From the NCBI GenBank assembly GCA_038534195.1, contig JBCAXE010000015.1:9694-73693 (forward strand): 64,000 nucleotides of DNA, written 5' to 3'. The notes below the pieces were generated by a model. That model had not been told where the DNA came from. It saw only the letters and a list, made by a program, of their open reading frames with translations, and did not search any database. The DNA is from JAJFFW01 sp038534195. GTDB taxonomy: Bacteria > Pseudomonadota > Alphaproteobacteria > Caulobacterales > Parvularculaceae. The first letter of the stretch is position 1. Each line of letters begins with the position of its first letter. Positions 1-8,816 of the stretch are shown in pieces. A program made the translations under genes and the position numbers.

Positions 1-563
1 AAGTCAGGCGCGCCCTGCGCATGCATCAGCGTCCAACGGATATAGTCGGGAATATCCGACGCCACGCGCAATTCACCGCCGGATTTCAGGAGCCGCGCCA
101 CAACGTCGAAGAACCACGGCGAGATCATGCGCCGTTTGTGATGGCGTTTTTTAGGCCATGGATCGGGGTGCAAGACAAAGAAACGCGACAGGGCGCCAGC
201 CGGGATTGCTTCCAGGAGCGGACGCGCGTCGCCATGGTGAATTTTAATATTGCCGAGATTTTGGTCTTCAATTTGCGTCAGCAGTTTCGCCACGCCATTA
301 ATGAAAGGCTCGGCGCCGATCATGCCAACCTCGGGGTTTTGCGCGGCTTGCCAGGCGAGATGCTCGCCGCCGCCAAAGCCGACCTCCAGCCAAATCTCAG
401 GCCCGCCCGGAAACAGGGCCGCGATATCGAGCGGCGCATGCTCGGCTAGCGGAACGGCTACCGCCGGCAGCAACGACGTCATCAGCCGCGCCTGACGCGC
501 TTTCAGCGGTTTATCCTGCCGCCTTCCATAGAGACGCGGAATGTAAGGCTTATTCTCTGTCAT
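1..563 (-). CDS. trmB: tRNA (guanine-46-N7)-methyltransferase, partial
   Basis: SAM-dependent enzyme that methylates N7 of G46 in the tRNA variable loop. Reading from the ATG at 563 the protein begins MTENKPYIPRLYGRRQ, followed by the glycine-rich SAM motif EVGFGGGEH, the GAEPF segment and the family signature HPDPWPKKRHHKRR. About 187 codons are present. The 3' end runs off the window, so the C-terminal part (family usually 210-240 residues) is missing. It lies downstream of metK in the same orientation, a common alphaproteobacterial arrangement, here with one secreted-protein gene in between. The start codon sits inside a long perfect palindrome (separate entry) and a possible SD (AAGGG) lies in the opposite arm. 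Identity is secure. Confidence 0.95.
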   Translation of the reverse strand, partial: MTENKPYIPRLYGRRQDKPLKARQARLMTSLLPAVAVPLAEHAPLDIAALFPGGPEIWLEVGFGGGEHLAWQAAQNPEVGMIGAEPFINGVAKLLTQIEDQNLGNIKIHHGDARPLLEAIPAGALSRFFVLHPDPWPKKRHHKRRMISPWFFDVVARLLKSGGELRVASDIPDYIRWTLMHAQGAPD

Positions 564-583
564 AAGGGCGCCCTTATGACAGA
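556..583. repeat. 28-bp perfect palindrome over the trmB start codon
   Basis: The two 14-base halves (556-569 and 570-583) are exact reverse complements. In the trmB transcript this folds as a roughly 12-bp stem with a GCGC loop. The SD-like AAGGG lies in the 5' arm and the AUG in the 3' arm, so the folded form would hide both. No T-run follows, so it is not an ordinary terminator. A protein operator is an alternative reading. Confidence 0.8.
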
Positions 584-591
584 AGCGCGGC

Positions 592-633
592 TGGACCACA
601 TCCAAAAATCTTTGAACCAAGGGATGTGGTCCA
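592..633. repeat. 12-bp inverted repeat in the trmB leader
   Basis: Arms TGGACCACATCC (592-603) and GGATGTGGTCCA (622-633) are perfect complements separated by 18 bases. It lies 8 bases from the start-codon palindrome, giving two consecutive hairpins in the trmB leader. No T-tract follows on either strand. It could be an operator, an RNA structure or an extragenic palindromic repeat; no second copy was noticed in the window. Confidence 0.75.
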
Positions 634-692
634 AGTCTTTGTTTACGCTTGTTTTGTCGCAAAACCCAACGCCCGCCGTTTGCGAACGCGCT

Positions 693-1271
693 CTATATGT
701 CGTTGCTCTTTTCGCGCAATTCCTCGATCAACGCGCCCTCGTCCGTGGCGCTGTCCCCGCCGCCAAAAACAATTGCGCCAGAGGTGTAGCTGGACCCGAA
801 CGTGGTGACGAGGTTCACCGTTTGCCCGAGGCCGGAGCCAAATTCATCAGGGGTGATGGATGACAGCGGATGAATGAATGTCGCCCAGACGACGCCTTGC
901 GCAATCGCGTACCGCGCGTCGAGCGCGCTTTCGAAATTCGCTTGCATCAGGCGGATCATGATTTCCGGTTCGATTTCATCAAGCGCCGTAACGGCTGACA
1001 CAAGACGCATGCGGTCAGCGTTCGTATCATAGACGAGCGTAACAGGCACCGTGTTGACGCGAAACGTTGCGCCGCTTGCGCCAAACTCAGCAGTCGGATC
1101 AATGCGACGCACCGCCTCGCGAAGCGCCGCCGCCGCAGCCACAGCCGGATCGCCGAGCGCTTGTTCCGGCGCCGGCGCGGCCTCAAGCTCAGGCGCGGAA
1201 TCCTCTTGCGCACAGCCGGGCTGTGAAAAAGCCGCCAGAAAAAGGGCGCTCGCCAAAATAGGTATCCGCAT
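693..1271 (-). CDS. secreted protein, possible YbjN/type III chaperone-like fold
   Basis: A 192-residue protein beginning MRIPILASALFLAAF, a plausible signal peptide ending near the Cys in QPGCAQ (not a canonical lipobox), then an Ala/Pro/Glu-rich linker to about residue 45. The C-terminal domain contains ANFESALDARYAIAQG and FIHPLSS, a pattern resembling the YbjN/CesT-type chaperone-like fold; this assignment is tentative. The start at 1271 is preferred over an in-frame upstream codon because GAGGAA lies just upstream and the signal peptide begins there. It sits downstream of the metK terminator and upstream of trmB on the same strand. Function unknown, probably periplasmic. Confidence 0.7.
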   Translation of the reverse strand: MRIPILASALFLAAFSQPGCAQEDSAPELEAAPAPEQALGDPAVAAAAALREAVRRIDPTAEFGASGATFRVNTVPVTLVYDTNADRMRLVSAVTALDEIEPEIMIRLMQANFESALDARYAIAQGVVWATFIHPLSSITPDEFGSGLGQTVNLVTTFGSSYTSGAIVFGGGDSATDEGALIEELREKSNDI

Positions 1272-1305
1272 AGGTTCCTCACGTGTCGATGCGGCCATAA
1301 TAACA

Positions 1306-1332
1306 GAAAAAGCCCCGCAATGCGGGGCTTCT
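1306..1332 (-). terminator. Rho-independent terminator of metK
   Basis: AGCCCCGC (1311-1318) pairs with GCGGGGCT (1322-1329) around a 3-base loop. On the minus strand the stem is followed by TTTTTCTGTT. It lies 27 bases past the metK stop, so it should end the metK transcript before the secreted-protein gene. Confidence 0.85.
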
Positions 1333-1358
1333 CGAAACTGTGATGCGGTTTGAAGACG

Positions 1359-2582
1359 CTAGGCGAGCGCCGCCTTTAGAGCATCCACAAGGTCTGTCTT
1401 TTCCCAGGAAAATCCGCCATCGGCGTCAGGCTCGCGACCAAAATGACCGTAAGCGGCGGTGCGCGCATAGATCGGTTTATTGAGGTCAAGGTGACGACGG
1501 ATGCCTGACGGCGACAAGTCCATCACATCGCCAAGCGCGCGCTCAATCGCCTCGTCCGCATACTCGCCTGTGCCGTGTTGGTCCACATAGATCGACAAGG
1601 GCTGAGCAACGCCGATCGCATAGGAAAGCTGAATGGTGCAGCGTTCCGCGGCGCCGGAAGCCACCACGTTTTTCGCTAGATACCGCGCCGCATACGCCGC
1701 CGACCGGTCAACCTTGGTCGTGTCTTTACCGGAGAAAGCCCCGCCGCCATGGGGCGCCGCGCCGCCATAGGTGTCGACGATAATCTTGCGCCCGGTGAGG
1801 CCGGCGTCGCCGTCCGGTCCGCCGATGACGAACTTGCCCGTGGGATTGACGTGCCAGGCGCAATCAGGCGCGATCTCAAGGCCGCTTAGCGCTTCACGCA
1901 CATAAGGCTCCACGACGGTGCGGACTTTGTCCGAATCCCAGCTTTCATCAAGATGCTGGGTCGAGACGACGATGCTGGTAGCCGCGGCGGGTTTGCCATT
2001 TTCATAATGAACCGTGACCTGACTTTTCGCGTCCGGACCGAGCGAACCCGCATCGCCTTCGCCTTTGTGCCGCGCGGCGGCCATCAATTCGAGAATCTTG
2101 TGGCTGTAATAGATCGGGGCCGGCATCAGCGCCGGCGTTTCCTTGCAAGCATAACCGAACATGATGCCCTGATCGCCCGCGCCTTCCGCATTTGCGTCGG
2201 CCGCTTTATCGACGCCTTGCGCAATGTCCGCAGACTGACTGTGGAGAAGAACGTCCACATCGGCGGTCTTCCAGTGGAAGCCGTCTTGCTCATAGCCGAT
2301 CGATTTGATCGCAGCGCGGGCCGCCTCCACGATGGGTTCCGCTTTCACTTTGCCGCCCCCAGCATAAAGCGCTTCGGGCACGCGAACCTCGCCGCCGATG
2401 ACGACTTTATTGGTGGTTGTGAGGGTTTCGGCCGCGACGCGCACGTCCCAGGGGTTCATGCCATTGGCGACAGCTTCGCGATAGATGAGATCGACAATCT
2501 CATCAGAAATGCGATCACATACCTTGTCAGGATGGCCTTCAGAGACGCTTTCGCTGGTGAAAAGATAAGACTGGCGGGCCAT
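1359..2582 (-). CDS. metK: S-adenosylmethionine synthetase
   Basis: Makes SAM from methionine and ATP in the cytoplasm, supplying the many methyltransferases and radical-SAM enzymes encoded nearby. The 407-residue product has FTSESVSEGHPDKVCD at the N-terminus (ATP/methionine site), GAGDQGIMFGYA, and the P-loop-like GGGAFSGKDTTKVDRS, all hallmark motifs. The start MARQSYLFTSES (2582) is chosen because GGAAGGGAG lies about 11 bases upstream; an in-frame ATG 21 bases earlier would overlap that site. An intergenic region of about 105 bases separates it from the XRE gene, and no recognised SAM riboswitch consensus was found there. A strong terminator follows. Confidence 0.98.
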   Translation of the reverse strand: MARQSYLFTSESVSEGHPDKVCDRISDEIVDLIYREAVANGMNPWDVRVAAETLTTTNKVVIGGEVRVPEALYAGGGKVKAEPIVEAARAAIKSIGYEQDGFHWKTADVDVLLHSQSADIAQGVDKAADANAEGAGDQGIMFGYACKETPALMPAPIYYSHKILELMAAARHKGEGDAGSLGPDAKSQVTVHYENGKPAAATSIVVSTQHLDESWDSDKVRTVVEPYVREALSGLEIAPDCAWHVNPTGKFVIGGPDGDAGLTGRKIIVDTYGGAAPHGGGAFSGKDTTKVDRSAAYAARYLAKNVVASGAAERCTIQLSYAIGVAQPLSIYVDQHGTGEYADEAIERALGDVMDLSPSGIRRHLDLNKPIYARTAAYGHFGREPDADGGFSWEKTDLVDALKAALA

Positions 2583-2688
2583 GGAACCTGCGCTCCCTTC
2601 CATATAAAGAAAAGTTTATGTGTTTCGGCACGGCTTGTACCCAAACGCATCCGCGCTGTCTATGGCTCTGTTTTTGACGGCAGGAAAC

Positions 2689-3111
2689 TTAGTCAGCGCC
2701 GGCTTTCTCGCCCTCAGCGATCGCCCGCACCAGATCAAGGACCCGTTTTTTCACCTTCGGATCTTCGATCTCTGCGTAATAGCGGCAAAGCTGAACGCCG
2801 TCCGGCGTATTCAAAAGCTCCATGAACGAGGCGTCGCCGTTGCCTTCGGCGAAGCCTTGGGCAGGTGCGTTTGATGAATAATCATAATCGTCAAATAAAT
2901 ACTGGATCGGTACATCGAGAATCTTGGAGATCTCGAAGACACGGCTTGCGCCAATGCGATTAACGCCCTTCTCGTATTTTTGGATTTGCTGGAAGGTCAG
3001 GCCCAGCGCTTCGCCCAGCTTATCCTGGCTCATGCCGATCAGTGTTCTTCTGAGTTTTACGCGCGCGCCAACGTGGACATCGACTGGATGCGGAGATTTA
3101 GTCTTTTTCAT
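2689..3111 (-). CDS. XRE-family helix-turn-helix regulator
   Basis: A 140-residue cytoplasmic DNA-binding protein. Residues about 12-70 form a Cro/CI-type HTH (GARVKLRRTLIGMSQDKLG, then LTFQQIQKYEKGVNRI), followed by a short helical C-terminal part including VKKRVLDLVRAIAE. Related proteins often sit between metK and lnt in Alphaproteobacteria; targets are not known from sequence. The ATG at 3111 is chosen because GGGG lies about 7 bases upstream; a TTG 12 bases earlier is possible. A TGTTATATAACA palindrome sits in its upstream region and may be its own operator. Confidence 0.88.
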   Translation of the reverse strand: MKKTKSPHPVDVHVGARVKLRRTLIGMSQDKLGEALGLTFQQIQKYEKGVNRIGASRVFEISKILDVPIQYLFDDYDYSSNAPAQGFAEGNGDASFMELLNTPDGVQLCRYYAEIEDPKVKKRVLDLVRAIAEGEKAGAD

Positions 3112-3174
3112 TTTTCGCCCCAAATGAAGAACGCGCGCCTCCCTGACGCGTTCTCAAATACTCTCCCTTCGTGA

Positions 3175-3186
3175 TGTTATATAACA
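3175..3186. promoter_or_regulatory. 12-bp palindrome, possible operator/promoter of the XRE gene
   Basis: TGTTATATAACA is a perfect palindrome 64 bases upstream of the XRE start and overlaps a TATA-type -10-like sequence on the minus strand. Position and symmetry suit autoregulation by a Cro/CI-type dimer. This is inference from placement only. Confidence 0.4.
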
Positions 3187-3223
3187 CTTTTTCCGACACG
3201 TGAAGATTGAGAATAAAGGCCAA

Positions 3224-3323
3224 NNNNNNNNNNNNNNNNNNNNNNNNNNNNNNNNNNNNNNNNNNNNNNNNNNNNNNNNNNNNNNNNNNNNNNNNNNNNN
3301 NNNNNNNNNNNNNNNNNNNNNNN
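3224..3323. other. assembly gap of exactly 100 N
   Basis: One hundred undetermined bases lie between the last readable lnt codon and the XRE promoter region. A round number of 100 suggests a scaffolding join of unknown true length. Any reading frame crossing it is artificial. Confidence 0.95.
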
Positions 3324-4885
3324 GCCACCACGGCCAACGCCAAAACCATCAGAATAAAGAAAGAGTCGCCGACAGCCGCGTAAATCGTTCCTTTCAGCGG
3401 TTTCGGCAGCGGTGCGTCGACAGCGCCGGTCTCGTAAAGCGGCAGCCGAGCAACGTAGACGCCCCGCGCGTCAATAAGAGCGGAAATCCCTGTGTTGGCG
3501 GCTCGCGCCATCGGCAACCCGGTTTCAATGGACCGCAAGCGCGCCTGATCAAGGTGCTGGCGCGGGCCGGACGTATCTCCATACCAGGCGTCATTAGTGA
3601 CGGTCACCAGCCACTCGGGCCGGCGTCCTTTGGGATACATCGCGCCTGGAAAAATCGCCTCGTAGCAAATAAGCGGCGCGAATGAGGGCCCGCGAAACGA
3701 GAACGCCTGCGGCCCGGCGCCGGGCGTGAATCCGTCTTCAAACGGCGCAAGCTGGGATAGGCCAAGCGCGCGCAGAACGCCCTTTAACGGCAGATATTCG
3801 CCGAAGGGCACAAGGTGGTGCTTGTCGTAATGCGCAACGGCGCGGCGCCCTTCCGGCGTTGGTTCGACAAACGCGATAGAGTTGAAAAATCTTTGCGTTC
3901 CTTGCGCATCTTCCTCACGCCGCACGGACCCGGCGATCAGCGTTGCATTGTCAGGCAGCGCGGCGGAGAGCTCGCTCAGCGCCTCGTCCACCTCATCGAT
4001 GACGGGCACGCCGTTTTCAGGCCAGATCACAAAGACCTGCGCATCGCTGGCCTCTATCCCTTTCGATAGATCAAGGTGACGCTCAAAATTGCGCCACCAA
4101 AACTGAGGGTCGATTTTCTCCGTTTGCGCAATACTCGGCTGGACGATGCGGACATGTGTGTTCGCATGCGTATCGGGGCCGATCATGGCGAGGCGGAGCA
4201 CGCCGACAGCGAAGAGCACAGCAGTCCCGCCGGCCATGATCAGCGTTCCTCGCCAACGCGCGCCGTGACGGTCGATCGTCATCGCCGGCGCTAGCGCGAG
4301 AAGCGCCGCCGCCAGACTGAGGCCGTAAGCGCCCCAGATCGCCGCTGTTTGCGCGCCGACCGCGGTGCCCGCCAAAGCTTGACCAGGCAGGTTCCACGGC
4401 AATCCTGTCAAAATATGACCCCGCGCATATTCAAAGATCATCAATGAGAGCGCAAAGACAACACCCCGGCGCCATCCCTGCCGCCAGAACGCCACCGCAA
4501 GCGCGCATGCGCTCGCGTAAAAAAACGCCAGAAACGCCGGCATGCCGGAAACTGCAAACGGAATCATCCAGGCGAATTGATCCGCCTGCACCAGAAAGGC
4601 GAAGCCAAGCCAATAGAGCCCAACAAGGAAATAGCCGAACCCAAAAAACCAACCGATCATCGCGGCGGTACGAATGGGGCGCTTCGCTTCTGCGGCGCCG
4701 TCGAGCAAAATAATCAGTATCGTGAAGCTTAACGCCAACAGAGGAAGGAAATAGAACGGCGCGAGCGCCAGCGCCGCCGCGACGCCTGAAGCGAAGCTGA
4801 CGCCCCGGCGGCGCCATCCGCGTAATTGAGAAAACGTGTGGTGGAAGCGGCGCAGCGCCTGCGCGCCTTTCGTGTCAGCGACCAT
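3324..4885 (-). CDS. lnt: apolipoprotein N-acyltransferase, 3' end lost in gap
   Basis: Inner-membrane enzyme that adds the third acyl chain to lipoproteins, needed before Lol-dependent sorting (lolA is also in this window). About 520 residues are readable: hydrophobic segments to about residue 235, then a nitrilase-like periplasmic domain with the catalytic Glu290 (IWPENGVPV), Lys355 (HYDKHHLVPFGEYLP) and Cys407 (PLICYEAIFPG). A further hydrophobic stretch (FFILMVLALAVV) begins just before the gap and is the usual last membrane helix, so only a few residues should be missing. The start ATG overlaps the corC stop by one base (TAATG), indicating coupling. Confidence 0.95.
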
Positions 4886-5814
4886 TATTCAGCCGCATTC
4901 GCAAGCGCATCAGCGGCGACGGCGCGGCGGCGGACCAGGATTTTTCTGATTTTGCGCGCATCGGCTTCTTTCACTTCAAAGTCGAGCCCTGAGGGATGAG
5001 AAAGCACTTCGCCGCGTTGAGGGACGCGTCCCGCGAGGGAGAAGACGAGACCGCCCAGCGTATCGACCTCTTCTTCATCATGATCGCGGTCAATATTGAC
5101 GCCGGTAAAATTCGCGAATTCCTCAAGTTCGACGCGCGCATCCGCCTCCCAACCGCCGTCGGCGCGAACGACGATCATGGGTTCCTGATCGTCGTCATGT
5201 TCGTCGTTAATATCGCCGACAATCTGCTCAACGAGATCTTCGATGGTCAAAAGACCGTCGGTGCCGCCAAATTCGTCGATCACCAGCGCCATGTGAATGC
5301 GCGACGACTGCATTCGAAGGAGCAAATCGATGATGCGCATGGACGGCGGCACATAGAGGATTTCCCGCAATATCGATTTCAGGATCGGCGCGGCGTCGCC
5401 TTCGGCCTCCATCGGATTGGCGAGCAAATTGACCACGTCCTTGATGTGCGCCATGCCGATGGGGTCATCGAGATCGCCGCGATAGACGGGCATGCGCGAA
5501 TGGCCGGCCTCGGCGAATGCTTCGATCAGATCCTGCATCGGGGTCGAGACGTCGAGCGCCACAATGTCGGCGCGCGGCGCCATGACGTCGACCACGCGTT
5601 TTTCGTCAAAGGCGATGACCCGCTCGATCATTTCGCGCCGCGTGCGCGGAAGCTGGTCGCCAGAAGCGCTTTCGGTCTTTTCGATCGTCGCCGCGAGCCC
5701 ATCTTCCGCGGGCGTTTTGCCGAAGGCCGCTCTAAATTTTGCGAATATGCCGCCCGAGCCTTGCGCCGAACGTTCGCGTTCGTCTTTCGAGCCGCCGGCC
5801 GTCTCGCTCGTCAT
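4885..5814 (-). CDS. corC: CorC/TlyC-type CBS-domain protein
   Basis: A 309-residue soluble protein with two CBS domains (roughly residues 65-190, including VVDVMAPRADIVALD and VIDEFGGTDGLLTIEDLVEQ) and a C-terminal CorC/HlyC domain of the transporter-associated type (about 205-290). It lacks the DUF21 membrane domain of larger relatives. Family members are linked to Mg2+/Co2+ efflux, but the precise role is uncertain. The start at 5814 overlaps the ybeY stop as ATGA and has GAGGGG upstream, so it is preferred over an ATG 9 bases earlier. It is part of the ybeY-corC-lnt operon. Confidence 0.9.
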   Translation of the reverse strand: MTSETAGGSKDERERSAQGSGGIFAKFRAAFGKTPAEDGLAATIEKTESASGDQLPRTRREMIERVIAFDEKRVVDVMAPRADIVALDVSTPMQDLIEAFAEAGHSRMPVYRGDLDDPIGMAHIKDVVNLLANPMEAEGDAAPILKSILREILYVPPSMRIIDLLLRMQSSRIHMALVIDEFGGTDGLLTIEDLVEQIVGDINDEHDDDQEPMIVVRADGGWEADARVELEEFANFTGVNIDRDHDEEEVDTLGGLVFSLAGRVPQRGEVLSHPSGLDFEVKEADARKIRKILVRRRAVAADALANAAE

Positions 5815-6299
5815 TCGTCGCACCCCTCATAGGGATTGTTGACGCCCAGTTGCGCCAGAATCCTGACCTCGAGCTTTTCCATCACGCCAGCGTCATCGTC
5901 CGTTTGGTGATCATAACCTACCAGATGCAGTAGCCCATGGACAATAAGGTGGGCCGCGTGGTCCGCCAACGCAACGCCGCCATCTGCGGCCTGGCGCGCG
6001 CAGGTCTCAAACCCAAGCGCCACATCCCCAAGAAACGCCTGCGCCGCATCGCCCGACGGAAACGATAAAACATTGGTCGGCTTATCCACATCGCGAAAGG
6101 ACGCGTTGAGGGTTTTCATGGCCGCGTCGTCCGTAAATAGAAACGAGACAGAACCGTCGAGCGCGGGCGCAGCCGCACGCGCCGCCGCGCAGCATTCGCC
6201 GACCAGATGATCGACTGCGATACTACGCCAGCTCTCATCGTCCACACGGATGTCGATCACTCGTGAGACTTCAGGATCGCCCGCCATCTCGCCGCTCAT
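5811..6299 (-). CDS. ybeY: endoribonuclease YbeY (16S rRNA maturation)
   Basis: Metal-dependent RNase acting in 16S rRNA 3'-end maturation and ribosome quality control. The zinc motif HGLLHLVGYDH (H-x3-H-x5-H) is intact and NVLSFPSGD is the usual substrate-cleft segment. The product is 162 residues if it starts MSGEMAGDPEVS at 6299, with AAGG just upstream; an ATG 12 bases further in (6287) is an alternative. Its 5' end overlaps phoH by about 29 bases and its stop overlaps corC, so the three genes are one transcription unit. Confidence 0.95.
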   Translation of the reverse strand: MSGEMAGDPEVSRVIDIRVDDESWRSIAVDHLVGECCAAARAAAPALDGSVSFLFTDDAAMKTLNASFRDVDKPTNVLSFPSGDAAQAFLGDVALGFETCARQAADGGVALADHAAHLIVHGLLHLVGYDHQTDDDAGVMEKLEVRILAQLGVNNPYEGCDE

Positions 6300-7248
6300 A
6301 TGCCTTGATAATCCGCGACACGAGCGGGTGACGCACCACGTCAACCGCTGTGAACCGCGCCACCGCCACGCTTTCAACGCCCTCAAGCAGCGAGAGCGCA
6401 TCAGCGAGACCAGACGCGACGCCGGGCGCGAGGTCCGTTTGCGTCGGATCGCCCGTCACCACCATATGCGAGCCTTCGCCGAGGCGCGTCATGAACATTT
6501 TTATTTGCGCGACCGTCGCGTTTTGCGCCTCATCCAGAATGACAGCCGCCCGGGTCAGGGTCCGTCCGCGCATGAAAGCGAGCGGGGCGATTTCGATCTC
6601 GCCGGACCCAAGGCGCCGATCCACATAATCCGTGTAGAGCATATCATAGAGAGAGTCGTATAGCGGGCGCATGTAAGGATCGACTTTTTCCTTCATGTCG
6701 CCCGGCAAGAAACCGATTTGCTCACCGGCCTCCACCGCGGGGCGCGAAAGGATAATCCGTTCAACCGCGCCCGACATTAAGAGCCCGACCGCATGCGCCA
6801 CCGCAAGATAGGTCTTGCCGGTGCCGGCGGGTCCGACCCCGAAGGTCAGATCATTGTTGCGTAGCGCGCCGAGATAGCTAGCTTGATTAGAGGAGCGCGG
6901 CCGGATCGTCCGTTTCGGCGTGCGAATCGAAATGTCAGTATTCTGCGTGTCCGTCGCCCCCTTTTCAGGCGCCGCCGCCACATTACCAGCGGCCCGCACG
7001 TCGCCGACCGAAAGCGCTTCGCCGCGCTCAAGACGGCCATAAAGGTTTTTCAAGGCCCCGAGCGCCTGTTCGCGGGCTTCCAGGTCGCCGGAAACTGCGA
7101 GCCGATTGCCGCGCGGATCAATCCGTACGCCGAACGCTTCTTCAAGGATCATGAAATGCGCATCATGCTCGCCTGCAAGCTCTGCGATCAGGCGGTTGTC
7201 GTCAAACGTAACATGCGCAACGGCTTCAGTGCTCAAAATGTCTCCCAT
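6271..7248 (-). CDS. phoH: PhoH-family ATPase
   Basis: A 325-residue cytoplasmic NTPase of the PhoH/YbeZ type that usually partners YbeY. Residues 1-100 form an N-terminal KH-like region; the ATPase core has Walker A GPAGTGKTYLA and Walker B VILDEAQN, and the sensor-like VVTGDPTQTDL. RNA-helicase or RNase-associated function is reported for relatives. It follows miaB by 39 bases on the same strand and overlaps ybeY. The SD is weak, so the start is chosen by family alignment of the MGDILSTEAVAHV end. Confidence 0.93.
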   Translation of the reverse strand: MGDILSTEAVAHVTFDDNRLIAELAGEHDAHFMILEEAFGVRIDPRGNRLAVSGDLEAREQALGALKNLYGRLERGEALSVGDVRAAGNVAAAPEKGATDTQNTDISIRTPKRTIRPRSSNQASYLGALRNNDLTFGVGPAGTGKTYLAVAHAVGLLMSGAVERIILSRPAVEAGEQIGFLPGDMKEKVDPYMRPLYDSLYDMLYTDYVDRRLGSGEIEIAPLAFMRGRTLTRAAVILDEAQNATVAQIKMFMTRLGEGSHMVVTGDPTQTDLAPGVASGLADALSLLEGVESVAVARFTAVDVVRHPLVSRIIKAYERRDGGRS

Positions 7249-7287
7249 GGCGAAGCGGCTTTCACGATCGGATGCACAAGAATGCGC

Positions 7288-8673
7288 CTATCCGTTAAGG
7301 GCGCCGGCCAGCGCATTCGGCGTGACGGCCTCAATTCGCACCTCTTCGATACATCCTATCATGGATTGTGGCGCCTCGACGTGAACGCTTTGCAAATAGG
7401 GGGATCGGCCGATCAACTGGCCGTCGTGCCGGCCCGTTTTCTCAAAAAGCACCGGCAGAATTGCGCCTTTCTGAGCGCGATTGAAGGCTTGTTTCTGGTC
7501 TTCCAGGAGCGCCTGCAGGCGCGCGAGACGCGCGTCTTTTTCCGGTTCCGGCACCTGTTTCGGCATAGCGGCCCCCGGCGTTCCGGGACGGCGGGAATAT
7601 TTGAACGAATAGGCCGACGCGTATGAAATATCGCTCACCAGCGCCAAAGTTTCCTCAAAATCCTCAGTCGTTTCGCCTGGAAAACCAACGATGAAGTCCC
7701 CCGACAAGGCGATATCGGGCCGTGCGGCGCGGATCCGGGCAATGAGGGCGCGATAAGCCTCCGCGGTATGGCCGCGGTTCATGGCTTTCAGCATCCGGTC
7801 GGACCCCGCCTGCACCGGCAAATGCAGATAAGGCATCAGTTTTTCTTCGTCGCCGAGGGCGTCGATCAGCGCGTCATCCATGTCGCGCGGATGCGATGTG
7901 GTGAACCGGAGGCGATCGAGCCCGTCAATTTTTGCAAGGTGTCGGCAAAGCTGGCCAAGCCCCCATGAACCATCTGCGTTAGGCTGAATTTCGGCGCCAA
8001 AATGTCCTTCCGGGGGCGGCGACGCCCAGGCGTTTACGTTCTGCCCGAGGAGCGTGATCTCGCGCACGCCCTGCGCGGCGAGTGCGCGCGCCTCTGCGAC
8101 GATGGCGTCCACTGGCCGCGAGACTTCGGCGCCCCGCGTATAGGGCACGACGCAAAATGTGCAGAATTTATCGCATCCTTCCTGCACGGTCAGGAAGGCG
8201 GTCGGCCCTTCGGCCTTGCGCGCCGCCAGACGGTCGAATTTCTCTTCAACGGCGAAATCGGTTTCCAGAACCTCGCCGGCTTCCCGAGCGTTCCGCGCCA
8301 GCATCTCCGGCAGCCGGTGATAGGCCTGAGGTCCGAAAACGAGATCGACCTGAGGCGCGCGAGCGGTGATTTCAGGGCCCTCCGCCTGCGCCACGCAACC
8401 GGCGACCGCAAGGGTCATCGCGCCGCCGGCGGCGGCCTTTCTGTCCTTCAGCTTCTTTAAGCGTCCGAGCTCGGAGTAGACCTTTTCAGCGGCCTTTTCG
8501 CGGATATGGCACGTGTTCAAAATGACGAGGTCGGCGTCATCCGGCGCATCGGCCACATGATAGCCGAGCGGCTTCAGAAGGCCCGTCATCCGTTCTGAAT
8601 CATAGACGTTCATCTGACACCCATAGGTGCGGATAAACACTGATTTAGACTTTTGATGCTCTATTTCAGACAT
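7288..8673 (-). CDS. miaB: tRNA-2-methylthio-N6-dimethylallyladenosine synthase
   Basis: Radical-SAM methylthiotransferase converting i6A37 to ms2i6A37 in tRNAs reading UNN codons. The 461-residue product shows the N-terminal UPF0004 domain with its three Cys (YGCQMN, LNTCHIREKA, VAGCVAQAEG), the radical-SAM motif CDKFCTFC (CxxxCxxC) and a C-terminal TRAM region. Length and domains are typical. It leads the miaB-phoH-ybeY-corC-lnt operon. MtaB, a paralogue with a different tRNA target, is encoded elsewhere in this window. Confidence 0.97.
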   Translation of the reverse strand: MSEIEHQKSKSVFIRTYGCQMNVYDSERMTGLLKPLGYHVADAPDDADLVILNTCHIREKAAEKVYSELGRLKKLKDRKAAAGGAMTLAVAGCVAQAEGPEITARAPQVDLVFGPQAYHRLPEMLARNAREAGEVLETDFAVEEKFDRLAARKAEGPTAFLTVQEGCDKFCTFCVVPYTRGAEVSRPVDAIVAEARALAAQGVREITLLGQNVNAWASPPPEGHFGAEIQPNADGSWGLGQLCRHLAKIDGLDRLRFTTSHPRDMDDALIDALGDEEKLMPYLHLPVQAGSDRMLKAMNRGHTAEAYRALIARIRAARPDIALSGDFIVGFPGETTEDFEETLALVSDISYASAYSFKYSRRPGTPGAAMPKQVPEPEKDARLARLQALLEDQKQAFNRAQKGAILPVLFEKTGRHDGQLIGRSPYLQSVHVEAPQSMIGCIEEVRIEAVTPNALAGALNG

Positions 8674-8816
8674 AAGGCGCGCATCTATGCGTCAGGCGGA
8701 TAGCGGAATCAATAAGCGCGGCAATTCCGGCTCGCTTAACGGTCGCGCAGTTGTGACAGTTGGTGCGATTGAAGGAAGCGGCGCGATCCGCGATAAGGAT
8801 AAAAAACGAAAAGCTC

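Noticed and set aside
576..863. Plus-strand frame starting in the 28-bp palindrome (about 95 residues)
   Set aside because: Its ATG exists only because the trmB start is palindromic. From 693 on it is antisense to the secreted-protein gene and resembles no family.
2583..2688. SAM riboswitch in the metK leader
   Set aside because: The leader was read for SAM-II and SAM/SAH consensus elements and none was convincing; a covariance-model search would be decisive.
3098..3323. Continuation of lnt through the N gap into the XRE promoter
   Set aside because: The frame is bridged only by undetermined bases and the sequence beyond it overlaps the next promoter and gene; lnt must end in or near the gap.
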